Source: Eustoma russellianum
Lineage: Eukaryota > Streptophyta > Magnoliopsida > Gentianales > Gentianaceae
Reading direction: 5' to 3'
NCBI GenBank assembly: GCA_036186865.1
Contig: AP025065.1
Coordinates: forward strand, 8,464,616-8,528,615
Length of the DNA stretch: 64,000 nucleotides
Shown: positions 10,848 to 21,936 of the stretch, piece by piece
Position numbering within the stretch: position 1 is the first letter of the stretch
How the letters are laid out: each line of letters begins with the position of its first letter
The notes under the pieces: model-generated
The model's database searches: none
Told to the model about the DNA's origin: nothing
Seen by the model: only the letters and a program-made list of their open reading frames with translations
Position numbers and translations under genes: made by a program

Positions 10848-12164
10848 TTACATAGCACCACCACTTGGTGGTGTAAAACCACTAAAGCCAAAACCTACAC
10901 TAGCGGCAAAATCAGTGAATCCACCCACAGATCCTCCAACATCTCCAGAACCACCAGCATCACCACCACCGCCAGCACTGCCACCAGCACCACCAGCACC
11001 ACCACTTTCTCCCCCTAAATCATCAAAATTAGGAGGAAGAGCCCATGGACAGACTTGCATGAATGCATTTCGAAATGCAGTCATGCGTAGTTCATTTCGC
11101 TCATAACGAGCTTCATTCCGTACATGCCGAGCTTCATGCTCGGCATCACGAAGATGCAACTACTGAATAGTCTGTTCAAGCGCAGCAATGCGTGATAGCA
11201 ATTCAGAAGAATTACTACCACCAGCAGCATCTTGAGGTCCCTCCGCGACCTCGTCTTCATCAGGAATGGTGGTGGCCTTCCGTTTTTGCGAGTCAATGGC
11301 CTGGGCGATATTGTAGTGATCATAGACGTCAGATTTGGCAACTGGGGTCAAATCATCATCAGAAATATCAACACCTTTTGCTTTTAACAATATTGTGACA
11401 ATATTGGCAAAAGGTAAAGCTTTCGACCCTTTTCGGAGAGCTGCAAACATGACTTCTATGAAAATCCAGGCGAGATTCAGCTGGGTTAGATGTTTGAGAC
11501 GGTAAGATACATAGAAATCCATGTTACTAGGATTTCTAGTAGCCTTACCATTGATACAGTAGGTGACCACCGCTAGCAAGATGCGATCCACCAATGGCAT
11601 GTTCTGAGTCTTTTTGGAGGGAAAATACCCCAAATCGAATTTAACGTCCTGCTCATGGACGCCGTATTTGACACTCCAGTCAAACACAGAGAAATCAGTC
11701 AATCCCTCGTTTCGGATTCTCAGGACTTCACAAATTTTGAGACTCAGATTGTGGAGTGACCCACAAATTTGAATAGAATAGCCGGGTGTGCTCGTGGGAG
11801 TATTTTTGCATATCAGGCCTGGATCATAGAGATGTCCAGCCCTGATGTTCCAACAGAGGAACAACTTCAAAAGCAGTGCTCTTCTCAGGAAGATTGCTGA
11901 GATTGAGCAGTTTCAGAGGGATAATAAGACGATTTGATGCTACCCATGGAATAGCATGCCGGAGTAGTAGGAGACATGAGCACCTTTGTCAATGGTGCGT
12001 GGAGGCTTCTTGATGTCGGGCTCAAATTTCTTCAACCAAGGAAAGTTGTCCTTGGTGAGCCCTTCACGAATGGTTGTGATTTCAGGCGGCTCAACAATTC
12101 CTTGTCCAGCCGTTTGTTTTCGCTTTTGAGTGCGTGGACGTTTGGAAGGACCAGCGGAAGCCAT
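10848..12164 (-). pseudogene. Extra 3' ORF of Copia-B, plant transposon protein-like
   Basis: Downstream of RNase H and in sense, a reading frame begins at ATG 12164 (MASAGPSKRPRTQKRKQ, a basic nuclear-signal-like start). It runs through a globular segment (FPSKKTQNMPLVDRIL, FIEVMFAALRKGSKALPFAN) resembling the 'putative plant transposon protein' domain of retroelement extra ORFs, by recollection. It continues into an acidic linker, a charged helix rich in Arg/Glu, and a Gly/Ala-rich tail ending SGGAM. Two frameshifts (about 11965 and 11830) and one stop (11160) break it. No signal peptide or membrane span is evident, so I do not call it envelope. Function unknown. Confidence 0.65.
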
Positions 12165-12174
12165 TGGATGAAAA

Positions 12175-12440
12175 GTTGGGAGAAAAAGAGAGGTCTTGAG
12201 AGTAGGGGCAAAAATATGAAGTAAAGATGTGATGAAGAAATAAAGAAGAAAGTGGATTTTAAAGGGGTGAAGAAGAGGAGATGAAGGGTTGATGAAGTAA
12301 TGGTGGGAGAGAGGAGTAATGGAAGAGTGGAGGAGTGGGAGAGAGTTTTTGAGGAAGAAGATGAAAAGGTGTAGTGAATGGGGAAGAGGAGAGGACGATC
12401 GTGGGGAAGTGGGAAAGAGAAAGAGGCGGCAGAAAAATTG
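12175..12440 (-). promoter_or_regulatory. Pyrimidine-rich leader upstream of extra ORF
   Basis: About 265 bases are almost purely purine on the plus strand, that is CT-rich on the element strand, immediately before ATG 12164. CT-rich leaders are common 5' UTRs in plants, so this could be the leader of a separate transcript for the extra ORF. No TATA box was identified with confidence. Confidence 0.4.
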
Positions 12441-12500
12441 ATGGTCCTTGAATGGCGCGAAAACTGACGAGACGGCGGATAGGACAGTGAAGATTTAGGG

Positions 12501-12774
12501 TTGAAGCGCCTAAAGTGACTTCGAACGATTTCACAAAAGAGGATGAAGCGCTTAAAGTCACATTGAACGGTTGCGGAGATGCAGATTGAGCGCTTAATGT
12601 CACTTTGAACGAGTGAACAAGCTTAGATAAAGCGCTTAATCCTACATTGAACGCCTTTGTAAAGGGACATAAAGCGTCTGATGTCACTTCGAACGAGTGA
12701 CATCCTTAACATCAGGCGCTTGATGTGACATCAAACGCCTGAAGCAAGTGTGATGAAGCGCTTTATGTGCACTG
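12501..12774 (+). repeat. Internal array of GAAGCGC/GAACG motifs in Copia-B
   Basis: Seven units pairing 'gaagcgcttaa'-type words with 'ttgaacg'-type words at about 40-bp spacing lie between RNase H and the extra ORF. They are diverged relatives of the LTR array. A frame of 142 codons that reads through it (12259-12687, minus) is compositional and is not called as a gene. Confidence 0.75.
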
Positions 12775-12822
12775 ACTTGAAAATTTTTGAAATTTTCGAG
12801 CTCAAAACTCAAGATGGTTTTA

Positions 12823-14276
12823 TCAACCCATGTTGAGCAACCCAAACCTACTTCTTATGGATACAAAGACATCACTAGGTAAGGGTTTCGTGAAAATGTC
12901 CGCTAATTGGTCTCGTGTAGGAACGAATTCCACACTTACCAAGTTCTTTTGTACACAATCACGGATGAAATGATACCTCACTTCAATGTGCTTGGTCCGA
13001 CTATGTTGGACGGGATTTTGTGCAATATTAATGGCGGACGTGTTATCACACAAAATTGGCACCTTGGAGAAGTGAATGTTATAATCATTTAACGTGTTTG
13101 TCATCCATAATAATTGTGCACAACATGAGGCGGCCGACACATATTCGGATTCCGCCGTAGAAAGAGACACACTGTTTTGTTTCTTGGAGAACCAAGAAAC
13201 GAGACAATCTCCGAGAAACTGACAAGTTCCGGAGGTGCTCTTCCTATCAACTAGACTCCCCGCATAATCGGAGTCACAATAACCTCTTAAATCAAAACAT
13301 GCATTCTTAGGATAAAATAAACCAAATTTCAAAGTACTTCTAAGGTATCTAAGGATGCGTTTTACCGCAATAAAATGCATCTCCCTAGGATCACTTTGAA
13401 ATCTAGCACATAAACATACTGCATGTAAAATATCGGGTCTACTAGCCGTTAAATAAAGTAGACTACCTATAATGCCACGATACAAGGTTACCTCGACATG
13501 CTTTCCTTTTTCATCCTTGTCAAGCTTGGCACTTGTGCTCATAGGAGTGTTCACCTCTCTTCCTTCACCAAAGTTGTACTTTTTGAGCAAATCTCTTGTG
13601 TATTTGGTTTGGGAAATGTACACGCCATCTTCGGTTTGCTTGATTTGTAATCCAAGGAAATAATTTAGTTCGCCCATCATGCTCATCTCGAACTCACCTT
13701 GCATAAGACTAGCAAATTGCTCACAAAGACAATTGTTAGTAGCACCAAAAATAATATCATCAACATATACTTGAACAATTAAATGAGTCCTACCTTGTTC
13801 TTTTATAAACAAAGTAGTGTCAACTTTACCTCTTGAAAAACCATTATTAAGAAGAAAAGTACTTAACCTCTCGTACCAAGCTCTTGGAGCTTGTTTGAGG
13901 CCGTAAAGAGCCTTTTAAGTTTGAAGACATGATGTGGTGAATCATGACATTCAAACCCGGGAGGTTGTGCAACATACACTTCCTCTTGAATAACACCATT
14001 CAAGAAGGCGGATTTAACATCCATTTGGTAAAGTTTAAAATCCCTATAACAAGCATATGCCAACAACATCCTAATAGCTTCAAGCCGTGCTACGAGTGCA
14101 AATGTCTCATCAAAATCAATACCTTCTTCTTGACGGTATCCTTGAGCAACTAACCTAGCCTTGTTTCTAGTGACATTACCTTGATCATCCATCTTGTTAC
14201 GAAAAACCCATTTCATACCAATAATAGGATGATCGTGTGGTTTGGGAACTAACTCCCAAACATCACCTTCTTTCAA
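12823..14276 (-). pseudogene. Copia-B reverse transcriptase-RNase H
   Basis: From about 14276 the frame gives WELVPKPHDHPIIGMKWVFR, then the RT core to FKLKR. A one-base loss near 13910 breaks the LYGLKQAPRAWY block, and the other frame resumes. The catalytic YVDD is present (VQVYVDDIIFGAT) near 13750. RNase H follows with DYAGSLVDRKSTSGT, the STAESEY block and ADIFTKPL, ending LLNMG at 12823. A second break joins it to integrase near 14270. Lengths match the family. The enzyme copies genomic RNA into cDNA inside the particle; the breaks prevent a full product. Confidence 0.9.
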
Positions 14277-16095
14277 ATTGGTTTAATTCTTCTTGCATAG
14301 CCAAGATCCAATTTTCATCAAGAAGTGCATCTTTAATATTTTTAGGCTCTATAAGAGAGACAAATGCATTCTCTCTATATTGCCTTCGTGTGGTGATACC
14401 CCTATTTAGATCACCTATGACTAACTCTTGAGGGTGAGAACTTTTGTGCTTAAATGATCTAGGAAGATTAGAGACATCTCCTCCAACTTCCTCTTGATCA
14501 TGTTCCAGAAGAGATGAACCTTCACCATTCACATGAACTTCATGTTCCGGAATGTGTGATGCATTATCTACATTTTGTGTATCAACATGAGTATGAGAAA
14601 AATTTCTATTTGACTCACTAAGTTCATGCACACAAGGTGGAGGAGTACCTTCAATAGGTTCAACTCTCAAATCGATGAAGATGTTTCCATTTGGAGGATC
14701 ATCAACGATCTCTCGTTGAGGAACGACCATAGGAACATCCTCAAGAATTTCTTCTTGAGGAGTCACATCTTCATCCTCTTCACAATCCTCATTAAGTTTA
14801 GGTTCGTCACTAAGTGACTCATTAAACTTAACATGGATTGATTCTTCCACCTTTTGACTCCTTTTGTTGAAAACACGAAATGCTTTACTATTTGAGGCAT
14901 AACCTAAAAAGATACCCTCATCCGCTTTGAGGTCAAGTTTGTCCAAAGTATCTTTGGTATTAAGTATAAAACACTTGCAATCAAAGACCTTGAAATACCC
15001 AATATTGGAAACTTTTCCATTCCAAAGCTCATAGGGTGTCACATTTAGGTATGGTCTCAAATAGACACGATTGATCACATGGCAAGCGGCATTTACCGCT
15101 TCGGCCCAAAAATACTTAGGCAAACCGAACTCATTCAACATTGCTCTACACATTTCTTGTAGAGTTCTATTCTTTCGTTTGGCCACACCATTTTGTTGAG
15201 GAGTTCTAGGTGCCGAAAGGTCATGAGAGTATCCTTTGGATACACAAAACCTTTCGAAATCACCATCGAACTCACCACCACGATCACTACGGATGGTTTT
15301 AATGGTGTCACCCACATGATTTTCCAATCGTTTACTTAAACTTATAAACTCACTACATGCATCACTCTTTTTAGCTAGAAACATCACCCACGTATAACGA
15401 GTATAGTCATCTACTACCACGAAGGTATAATGTTTACCACCCAAGCTTTTTGTTCCAACATCCCCATACAAATCCATATGAAGCAATTGTAGGGGCTTGG
15501 AGGTGGAAATAGTTGTCTTGGGTTTGAAGCTTGTTTTCACAAGCTTCGCCTTTTGACAAGTGTCACATAAGTCATGGTTTTCGAAACTCATTTTTGGAAG
15601 GCCTCGGACTTTATCATTTTTGCAAATAAATTTAAATGTTTTGAAACATACATGTCCGAGACGTCTATGCCATAGTTGCGTCAAATCATTCTTAGCAACT
15701 AGACAAGATACATTTTGAGAAACCAAATCATTGATGCTAAGTTTGTAAATATTTTTGAAACGCAAAGCCTCAAATAAAATCTTATCTTCCTTTTTCACAA
15801 CACACTTTGTTTTCAAAAACGTTACCTCATAATTAGCATCACAAAGTTGACTGACACTTATCAAGTTAAACTTAAGACCTACAACATATAAGACATCACT
15901 AAGAGAGAAGGAATCGTTACCCACAATACCATGTCCTTTGATTTGGCCTTTGCTACCGCCAAAGTGGACAATTCCTCCGTCTTGCATAGTGAGTCTATGG
16001 AAGAGACGTTTGTCTCCCGTCATATGGTTGGAACACCCACTGTCCACGACCCATTTGACCTTCTTGTCTTCGCTTTCTCCATTGAGTGCTAGGGC
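14263..16095 (-). pseudogene. Copia-B protease-integrase
   Basis: The frame opens just after the GT...AG cassette (16096-16123). Protease shows DSGCSNHMTG. Integrase follows with the zinc-binding LWHRRLGH...CDTCQKAK region, LLHMDLYG (first Asp) and IRSDRGGEF (second Asp). At the third acidic position the usual NGVVERKN reads NGVAKRKN, so the catalytic Glu is Lys, consistent with one G-to-A change. The GKVSNIGYFKVFDCKC C-terminal module and an acidic linker rich in Glu/Asp follow. The frame ends near 14263, where a shift leads to RT. This product would not be expected to integrate DNA. Confidence 0.9.
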
Positions 16096-17959
16096 CTACA
16101 AAAGAACCATATGAAGTTGATACCCTTTTTGTTTTGGGTCCTTGAAGGTTAGTCACCTTCATCTCGCCTTTCGGCACCCACACAAGATTCTTATTATTTT
16201 TAGCTCTACATACTCTTTCTACATGGCCTTTCCTATTACAATAAAAACATGTAGGAGTATGCTTGTGAGTTGGTGTATGCTTGTGCGAATGCTTGTGCGT
16301 AGGCACATGTCGTGTTTCCTTTTTAGGAACCACCTTCTTTGGAATAGTAGAAGGTTTTTGTTTCACAACATGAACCAAAGGTTGTGATGCCTTTGGTGCA
16401 TTAGCCTTTTGTTTAGGCATGTGCCTTTGCTTCTTCAAGGAGGTTTTGGACTCCTTGATCACTTGTGCTTGTTCCTTCTTATTTCCCTTCTTAGATGCAT
16501 ACATGGCACTAGGTTTGATTTTAGCTTTCATGCTTGGCCTAGATGCATCTTTGATCTCTACTTTTGTAGCACTTGCCCTTAAATCATTCTTCTTATCCTC
16601 AAGGGCTTGAGCACATGATTTCATCAAATCATGTTTCTCTTCAAGTGCAATCACATGCATAGTTAAAAATATATCATGCTCAAGTTGCAATGCAATGTGA
16701 TCTTCTAACGTGTCATTATATTCATTTAAGCATGCTCTAAACTCTTTCTTGACACGTTCATATTTTAAATCTAGGAGATCATTTTCTTGCACCAAATCAT
16801 CTCGTTCATCAATAATTCTATAGTGAGATGAGATATTGCATACCTCCATGTCATCGTCGATGGCCATGAGTGCAAAGAACTCCTTGTCAAGATCATCTTG
16901 CACCACCCCCGTGAGTGCAAGATCATCACGATCGCCATTGTCGCTCTCGGACCCGGAAAGAATGCTCTCCCAATGGGCTACTTCCGCTTGCAAGGCCTTC
17001 TTCCTTTGGTAGATGGCCTTCTTGTCTTTGAGTTGCGGCTCCTTCACCCGACAATCTTTCATGAAATGACCAAGCTTCCCACACTTGTAGCATTTATTCT
17101 CTTGATCCTTCACCTTGTCCTTAGAGTATTTCTCCTTGATGAATCTTTTGGCTTCATCACCATTCTTTCTTGCAAAACGTCGGAATCTTTTGACAAGAAG
17201 TCCGACTTCATCGTCCGAGTCCTCCGACTCGCATGCTAGCGCCTTAGAGGAGTGGCGAATAGGATCATTCTTTTCTTGTGCATCCAAATGAATCTCATAA
17301 GTAATGAGATTCCCATATAACTCGTCCAAGGTGATTGTTTCTAAATCCTTGGACTCCTCAATGGCCGTCACTTTTGCGTTCCATTCTCTTCCTAAACTGT
17401 TTAGGAAGCAATGGTTTAGATCCTCTTGTTCTATTTTCTTGCCAACCGCTTTGAGAAGGTTGACAAGCTTGGTGAATCTTTGGATGGACTCTTCAATCTT
17501 TTCACCTTTGGGGACAGTAAAGTTGTAGAATTGTTTTATCAACTGTCTCCTTTTGGCCTTTCTTACTTGAGATGTTCCTTCGTGGATCATCTCAAGCTTT
17601 GTCCAAGCCTCATGAGCGGATTGGACACCTTGAATCTGAGCTCTCTCATTTGAAGAAAGAGAGCTATTTAAAATAGCAAGAGCCTTGCTATTTATGGCCA
17701 ACTGAAACTCCTCCTCAGGAGTAGGATCATCAATATCAATGGGAATCATAGATCCTCTTGAGACCTCAACCCATATTCTGTGCCCACAAGAACGTAAGTA
17801 GGTTTCCATATTTGACTTCCACTGTGGGTAGTTTAGAGGGTCAAACATGGGAACTTTGACATGGACATTTGAGATAGAAGGGAGTAGGGTTTCTTGCCTC
17901 CTTCTTCTAGAGGCATCAGCACTAGGAGAACCCACATCATCAAAAACAAAGGGATCCAT
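15995..17959 (-). CDS. Copia-B gag
   Basis: I chose ATG 17959 (MDPFVFDDVGSPSADASRRR). The frame is open upstream to the PBS but without another convincing start. The UBN2-type gag domain spans about residues 35-240. The first zinc knuckle is NKCYKCGKLGHFMKDC (CX2CX4HX4C). A long charged helical region follows, then a Lys-rich segment with His repeats and a second knuckle CFYCNRKGHVERVC. The frame passes GPKTKR at 16124, reads through the GT...AG cassette and ends at 15995, overlapping protease in another frame. Gag assembles the particle and packages RNA. This is one of the few long undamaged frames here. Confidence 0.88.
   Translation of the reverse strand: MDPFVFDDVGSPSADASRRRRQETLLPSISNVHVKVPMFDPLNYPQWKSNMETYLRSCGHRIWVEVSRGSMIPIDIDDPTPEEEFQLAINSKALAILNSSLSSNERAQIQGVQSAHEAWTKLEMIHEGTSQVRKAKRRQLIKQFYNFTVPKGEKIEESIQRFTKLVNLLKAVGKKIEQEDLNHCFLNSLGREWNAKVTAIEESKDLETITLDELYGNLITYEIHLDAQEKNDPIRHSSKALACESEDSDDEVGLLVKRFRRFARKNGDEAKRFIKEKYSKDKVKDQENKCYKCGKLGHFMKDCRVKEPQLKDKKAIYQRKKALQAEVAHWESILSGSESDNGDRDDLALTGVVQDDLDKEFFALMAIDDDMEVCNISSHYRIIDERDDLVQENDLLDLKYERVKKEFRACLNEYNDTLEDHIALQLEHDIFLTMHVIALEEKHDLMKSCAQALEDKKNDLRASATKVEIKDASRPSMKAKIKPSAMYASKKGNKKEQAQVIKESKTSLKKQRHMPKQKANAPKASQPLVHVVKQKPSTIPKKVVPKKETRHVPTHKHSHKHTPTHKHTPTCFYCNRKGHVERVCRAKNNKNLVWVPKGEMKVTNLQGPKTKRVSTSYGSFVGPSTQWRKRRQEGQMGRGQWVFQPYDGRQTSLP
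16096..16123 (-). other. 28-nt GT...AG cassette at gag/pol boundary (Copia-B)
   Basis: On the element strand, after GPKTKR (..AAAAGG), 28 bases begin GTATCAAC and end TTTTGTAG. The gag codon boundary falls exactly at the G of GT, and the pol frame is open from the first base after AG. Taking the cassette out would place protease in the gag frame. Copia-C (40177-40203) and Copia-D (54947-54974) carry cassettes at the same place. Confidence 0.7.
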
Positions 17960-18006
17960 ACTAAAATGATCAAATCTTGTATTTGGACTCAAATAAGCAA
18001 GATGTG

Positions 18007-18018
18007 GCTCTGATACCA
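18007..18018 (-). other. Primer binding site, initiator Met tRNA (Copia-B)
   Basis: TGGTATCAGAGC on the element strand lies two bases inside the 5' LTR end and is a perfect match to the plant initiator Met tRNA primer complement. Confidence 0.92.
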
Positions 18019-18020
18019 AT

Positions 18021-19508
18021 TGTTAGGTCCCTTAGAACACACTAGAAGGAGGGGTTGAATAGTGTGTTCACCAAGTATGGATATTTTATGGCTATTTTTC
18101 GTTTTGAAGTGCAACCAATACTTGGGAGTGTTCTTTAGAAGAATAAAGACTTGAAAGAAAACAAAGAACACAAGTATGTATAGAGGTTCAAGTCAAAAGA
18201 CTCTACTCCTCTACCTTCTTGATGTTTCACAAGAAGGATTTTGAAATGGGGATTGTTATTTATTTTGGGGGAAACAACAATCAAGAACAAAATCCAGAAA
18301 ATACAAAAACTAGGCACCTTGCCTAGACCACAACCAAGAAATTTAACCCTTTGAAGTTTAGCCTCCAAAGATCTTCTTTGCCCTCAAAGAAATCTTGTAG
18401 GGAGAATAGTGCACCACACACTATCAACTAACCCTTCAAAGTCTAGAAATCTTAAACAAGAAGCACCCTTGCTTCTTGACCAACAATCTACCCAATCTCT
18501 CACAATATGGTCTCACCAAGAAGAAGACTCTTCTTCTTCTTACAATAATCACTCTCAACAATAAAGTAAAAGTATACAAAGATTACAAGTATTTTGAGAG
18601 CTTGAGCTTGAGAGAATTTGAGAGCTTGCAAAGTAGAAAGTTGGAGAAGACAATGGAAGAAACCCTTCTTTTATCAACCTCAATATTTCTTCCCGTTTGA
18701 AACCCTCTGCACTGACATTAATGAGTTTTGGCATCATGTGTTGGTGAGTCCTCATCATTGGAGATCTCCCTTTAGCATGTAGCGACATTCTTGAAGAGAT
18801 TTCAAAATGAATGCCAAGAAAGGAAACCTGAAATCTTCAGCAGAGAGGAACCTGTGAAAAAGACACTAAAAGGGGAGGGTACAAAGGGTCAACTGATGTT
18901 AAAAAGTGAAGTTTAAGACCTTTGTAACGTTGGTCACATGAAGCGCCTAATGTGCAAAAAGCACAGGCGTTCGAAGTGACATTGAGCGCTTGATGTGAAA
19001 ATGAACAGTCGTTCGAAGTCACATCAAGCGCCTAATGTGGGCTTCTTAAGGCGTTCGAAGTCACATGAAGCGCCTAATGTAGCCCTTCATGCTTGTTCGA
19101 ACTAACTCTGACTTTTTCTCAGAGAAAGTACTTAGGAGTACGTGCCCATTCAGGGGAAAAGTACTTTTGGCTTGATGGACAGCATAAAGCGCCTAAAGAG
19201 GCGTTCAAAGTGTTCGCACTTTTCAACAGGCCACATGAAGCGCCTAATCAGGCGTTCAAAGTGTCCTGATTTTCAAACACTTCACATGAAGCGCCTAATC
19301 TAGGCGTTTGAAGTGTTCGCACATCCAGACACATCACATAAGGCGCCTAATCTAGGCGTTCGAAGTGTACTGGACTCCACCAAGGTACATTAAGCGCCTA
19401 ATGTAAGCGTTCGAAGTATACTGACTTCTAACCACACACATGAAGCGCCTAATCACTTGTTCGAAGTACAGAATTGTGCAAATCATCAAAACTCAACATA
19501 TTCTAACA
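18021..19508 (-). repeat. 5' LTR of Copia-B
   Basis: It is 1,488 bp, matching the 3' LTR in length with about twenty substitutions and no net indel. Its outer end (TTCTAACA on the plus strand) meets the target duplication AACTT at 19509-19513. It should hold the element promoter; I could not place a TATA box with confidence. Confidence 0.92.
18935..19470 (+). repeat. Array of GAAGCGCCTAAT/GGCGTTCGAAGTG dyad motifs (5' LTR)
   Basis: This is the counterpart of 10059-10594, with the same 536-bp span and ten units. Differences between the two are single substitutions in half-sites (for example gcgttcg to gcgtttg near 19308), so the array has been stable since insertion. Confidence 0.85.
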
Positions 19509-19513
19509 AACTT

Positions 19514-19900
19514 GAGATGGTATAATCCCATATATCCTGAGAAACCTAATTACTATCTATTTAATATATATACACACACCCCTTAGTAGCAAAAGAAAAT
19601 AAAATAAAACCTTACCAATTGCAAAGGGCTGCCCAGCAGGAACCAACGGCAGCTCGTAGCGGCTTCCAGCAACAGCTGCCATCACCTTTGGAAGAATAGG
19701 AATTTTTCTCAACAAAAAGGAAGAAAACCCTAATCGACATTTCAGTATAGTAATTACGAATCACGTAAGTATCTTTTATGTACTTATTATGAATTTGTAA
19801 CATTCGTATCTATATTTTCGTACCAAGTCATGGATCATACATAAGTACACGTGATTGCATAAATGAATGTATATACATATTCTTATGTGGTCGAATATAC

Positions 19901-19954
<54 letters not shown>

Positions 19955-20440
19955 GCCAAATCTTATGAAATTGTGTTATGGGCAGCCACTGGCCGCCCAC
20001 TTTTGAGTGTATATATATTTTGATCGTCTTAGATTAATGTATAAATTAATATGTTCTATATCGTATATATATACGTATTTATTTATATGATTATGTTTCG
20101 ACATTATGGTTAAAGGGCCGAAAAATATGTTGGATTTGGGGGAGTTGGGAATTCGGCCAGAGGCTGAAATTTGGCATGAATATGATGCGATTTTCGTAAG
20201 CATATGAATAGTATTCGTGTGATTTTATGTGGGTCAAATCGGCGTATCAGTATCGATTTTTGGTGGAATTTATTAAGTTGGGATTTCGGATGATTTGATA
20301 GTGGGAATATGTTGGAAATTGAAAATAGAGTATTCTAGTGGTCGGTGCCGGTGGGTCGTGGCATCGCATGTGGCACACGCGCCGACGAGTGGCCACGGTA
20401 GTGTATTAAGCATGAATTTTTCTAGCTGCCTTAGGTGTTA
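19514..20440. other. AT-rich stretch without a gene
   Basis: This is the right flank of Copia-B, continuing the sequence interrupted at 9139. It holds 'catatatcc' and 'taatatatatac' words, a moderately GC-rich block (19620-19690), a pure (AT)n run at 19903-19951 and otherwise plain AT-rich DNA. No credible coding frame on either strand. Parts may belong to the LTR remnant that ends at 21936. Confidence 0.5.
19903..19951. repeat. (AT)n microsatellite
   Basis: About 24 perfect AT units. Confidence 0.95.
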
Positions 20441-21936
20441 GATGTGAGAAAATGTGGGTGGTCTGCGTTTTGAAGGGAGATCGAGGAGTAGGAAGTGGGT
20501 TGAGTGAAATTAGGATTTTTGAAGAGTGAGAGGGAGCTGGGTTGAGGAAGTGGGGTCACTGGTGGGTATGCTCAGTGCGGGCCGAGGGTGTCGAGGTGAG
20601 GGGTGAGGTGAGTTGGGTAGTGGCTTGGGGGAAAAGTGGGCCGAGGATGAACAGTGTATATATATATGTGTATATGCATATGTATGGGCGTGATCATATA
20701 TATGTATGCATATAGATACGCGTGAATGGTAGTTATTTGGTGAAATCGATATAGGGTTTGGTTTTTGATATTGGATATTTGATTACTTGGTTTATTTGGT
20801 TTGGATTAATTGATATTTGGTATCGTTTAGACCTGCTAAGCCGGATTTGGTTATTTGGTTTTGAAAAATATTTGGAACATCGAACATTTGAAATCGTTTT
20901 GGAAATCGTGCATTGCATATTTTGGAAAGCTCGCCCTTACATGGGAAATATATCGTTAAGCAGGATTGGTTCTGAACAAACGGGCCTCGTCCGAGCATAT
21001 TGGTTATTTCGGTACATAGAGTGCCCGAACATATTTGATCACCGATTAGGCCGTGCAGACACATTTGACTATTTTGATAGGCCGTCTGTGACACATTTGA
21101 CCATCGGGGGATCAATTCATAAGTTTTGCTTGGCCTTTGTATTGATAATCGATTCGATATTTGGATTTGGACCGAGTTGGACTCGGATTTAGACTTTGGT
21201 ATTTGGACCGGTTTGGAACCGAATATCGCATTTGGATTTGGACATTTGATCGAATAGTTTTGTATCGAACATCGCATTGGAATTTGGAATTTGGAAAACT
21301 TTGGGATTTTGGTATCGAACCTTGCATCGCATCGATTTGGAATTGATGTTTGACTTGGACTAACATTTGATTGGCTATCCTTTAGTTTGACTTGGTTATT
21401 GGTGCATTCGTTGAATTTGTTGCTTGATTGATGTAGGGGTATAATAGTAATTTTATTTGCAAATGAGAAACATGCTATTTTCTATATTGCTATTTATTTT
21501 TGTTACACTTGCTTCTCCGTGTATGATTTCATGGTAAGTATAGTGAGGCTACTTACTAGGCGATATATGTCGCTCATACTATAATTTGTTGGTTGTTTTA
21601 AGGGGTAAGATAAGTATGCATCGAGGATGATTAGGAGTAGAGATATAAAGGTTCGAGAATATTCTAATGAGACCGGTCGAGCATTTAGCTGAGATAGCTG
21701 TTTTTGGACATTCGAGGTTTATGTATTTTGGAGATTTAGTATTTATCTAAGTTTGACCATTTTATCGATTTAGATTTGTCAAGGTATTGATATTAATGAT
21801 GATGATTATTTTGAGGTTTTTAAATTTTGACTTCCGCGGAGATGTATTTGTTTCGTCTTTGACGCCTTGTATTTTCCTTAGCGAAATACGACAGGTGAGT
21901 CGTTACGAGTACTAGGGTTTGAGACGGGTCGCTACA
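20440..21936 (+). repeat. Chromovirus-like LTR remnant
   Basis: The segment ends GACGGGTCGCTACA, a terminus typical of plant Gypsy LTRs (compare GCGCTACA of Gypsy-3 on its own strand). It carries the 'gaggctacttactaggcgatat...tgtcgctcatact' layout seen near the 3' end of many such LTRs. The middle (about 20755-21400) is cryptically repetitive, built from 'atttgg' and 'tcgatttgg' words. It abuts LINE-A ORF1 at 21937. The left boundary was not found and no internal region follows, so it is a solo or truncated LTR. Confidence 0.5.

Larger units (their letters stand above)
9145..19508 (-). mobile_element. Copia-B: full-length Ty1/Copia with 3' extra ORF
   Basis: The element is bounded by two 1,488-bp LTRs (9145-10632, 18021-19508), each TG...CA, and by a perfect 5-bp duplication AACTT at 9140-9144 and 19509-19513. 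On the minus strand the order is 5' LTR, PBS, gag, protease, integrase, RT, RNase H, extra ORF, polypurine tract, 3' LTR. Integrase before RT defines Copia. Two gag zinc knuckles and an extra ORF after RNase H suggest the SIRE/Maximus group (inference). The LTRs differ at about twenty sites by eye (about 98.6% identical), so insertion was recent. Single-base frame breaks and a lost integrase Glu argue against autonomy of this copy. Confidence 0.93.

Noticed and set aside
10915..11398. Plus-strand Pro-rich and Gln/His-rich frames opposite the Copia-B extra ORF
   Set aside because: Antisense reading of the Gly-rich and helical parts of the sense ORF; no start context or family.
10848..12164. 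Envelope protein for the Copia-B extra ORF
   Set aside because: No signal peptide, transmembrane span or furin-like site can be seen; the tail is Gly-rich, not hydrophobic.
12259..12687. 142-codon minus-strand frame upstream of the Copia-B extra ORF
   Set aside because: It is produced by the dyad array and the CT-rich leader (Ser/Pro/Leu-rich, repeating), with no domain.
20758..21277. 144- and 161-codon frames on both strands of the LTR remnant
   Set aside because: They overlap antisense over an ATTTGG-rich tract; composition explains the lack of stops.
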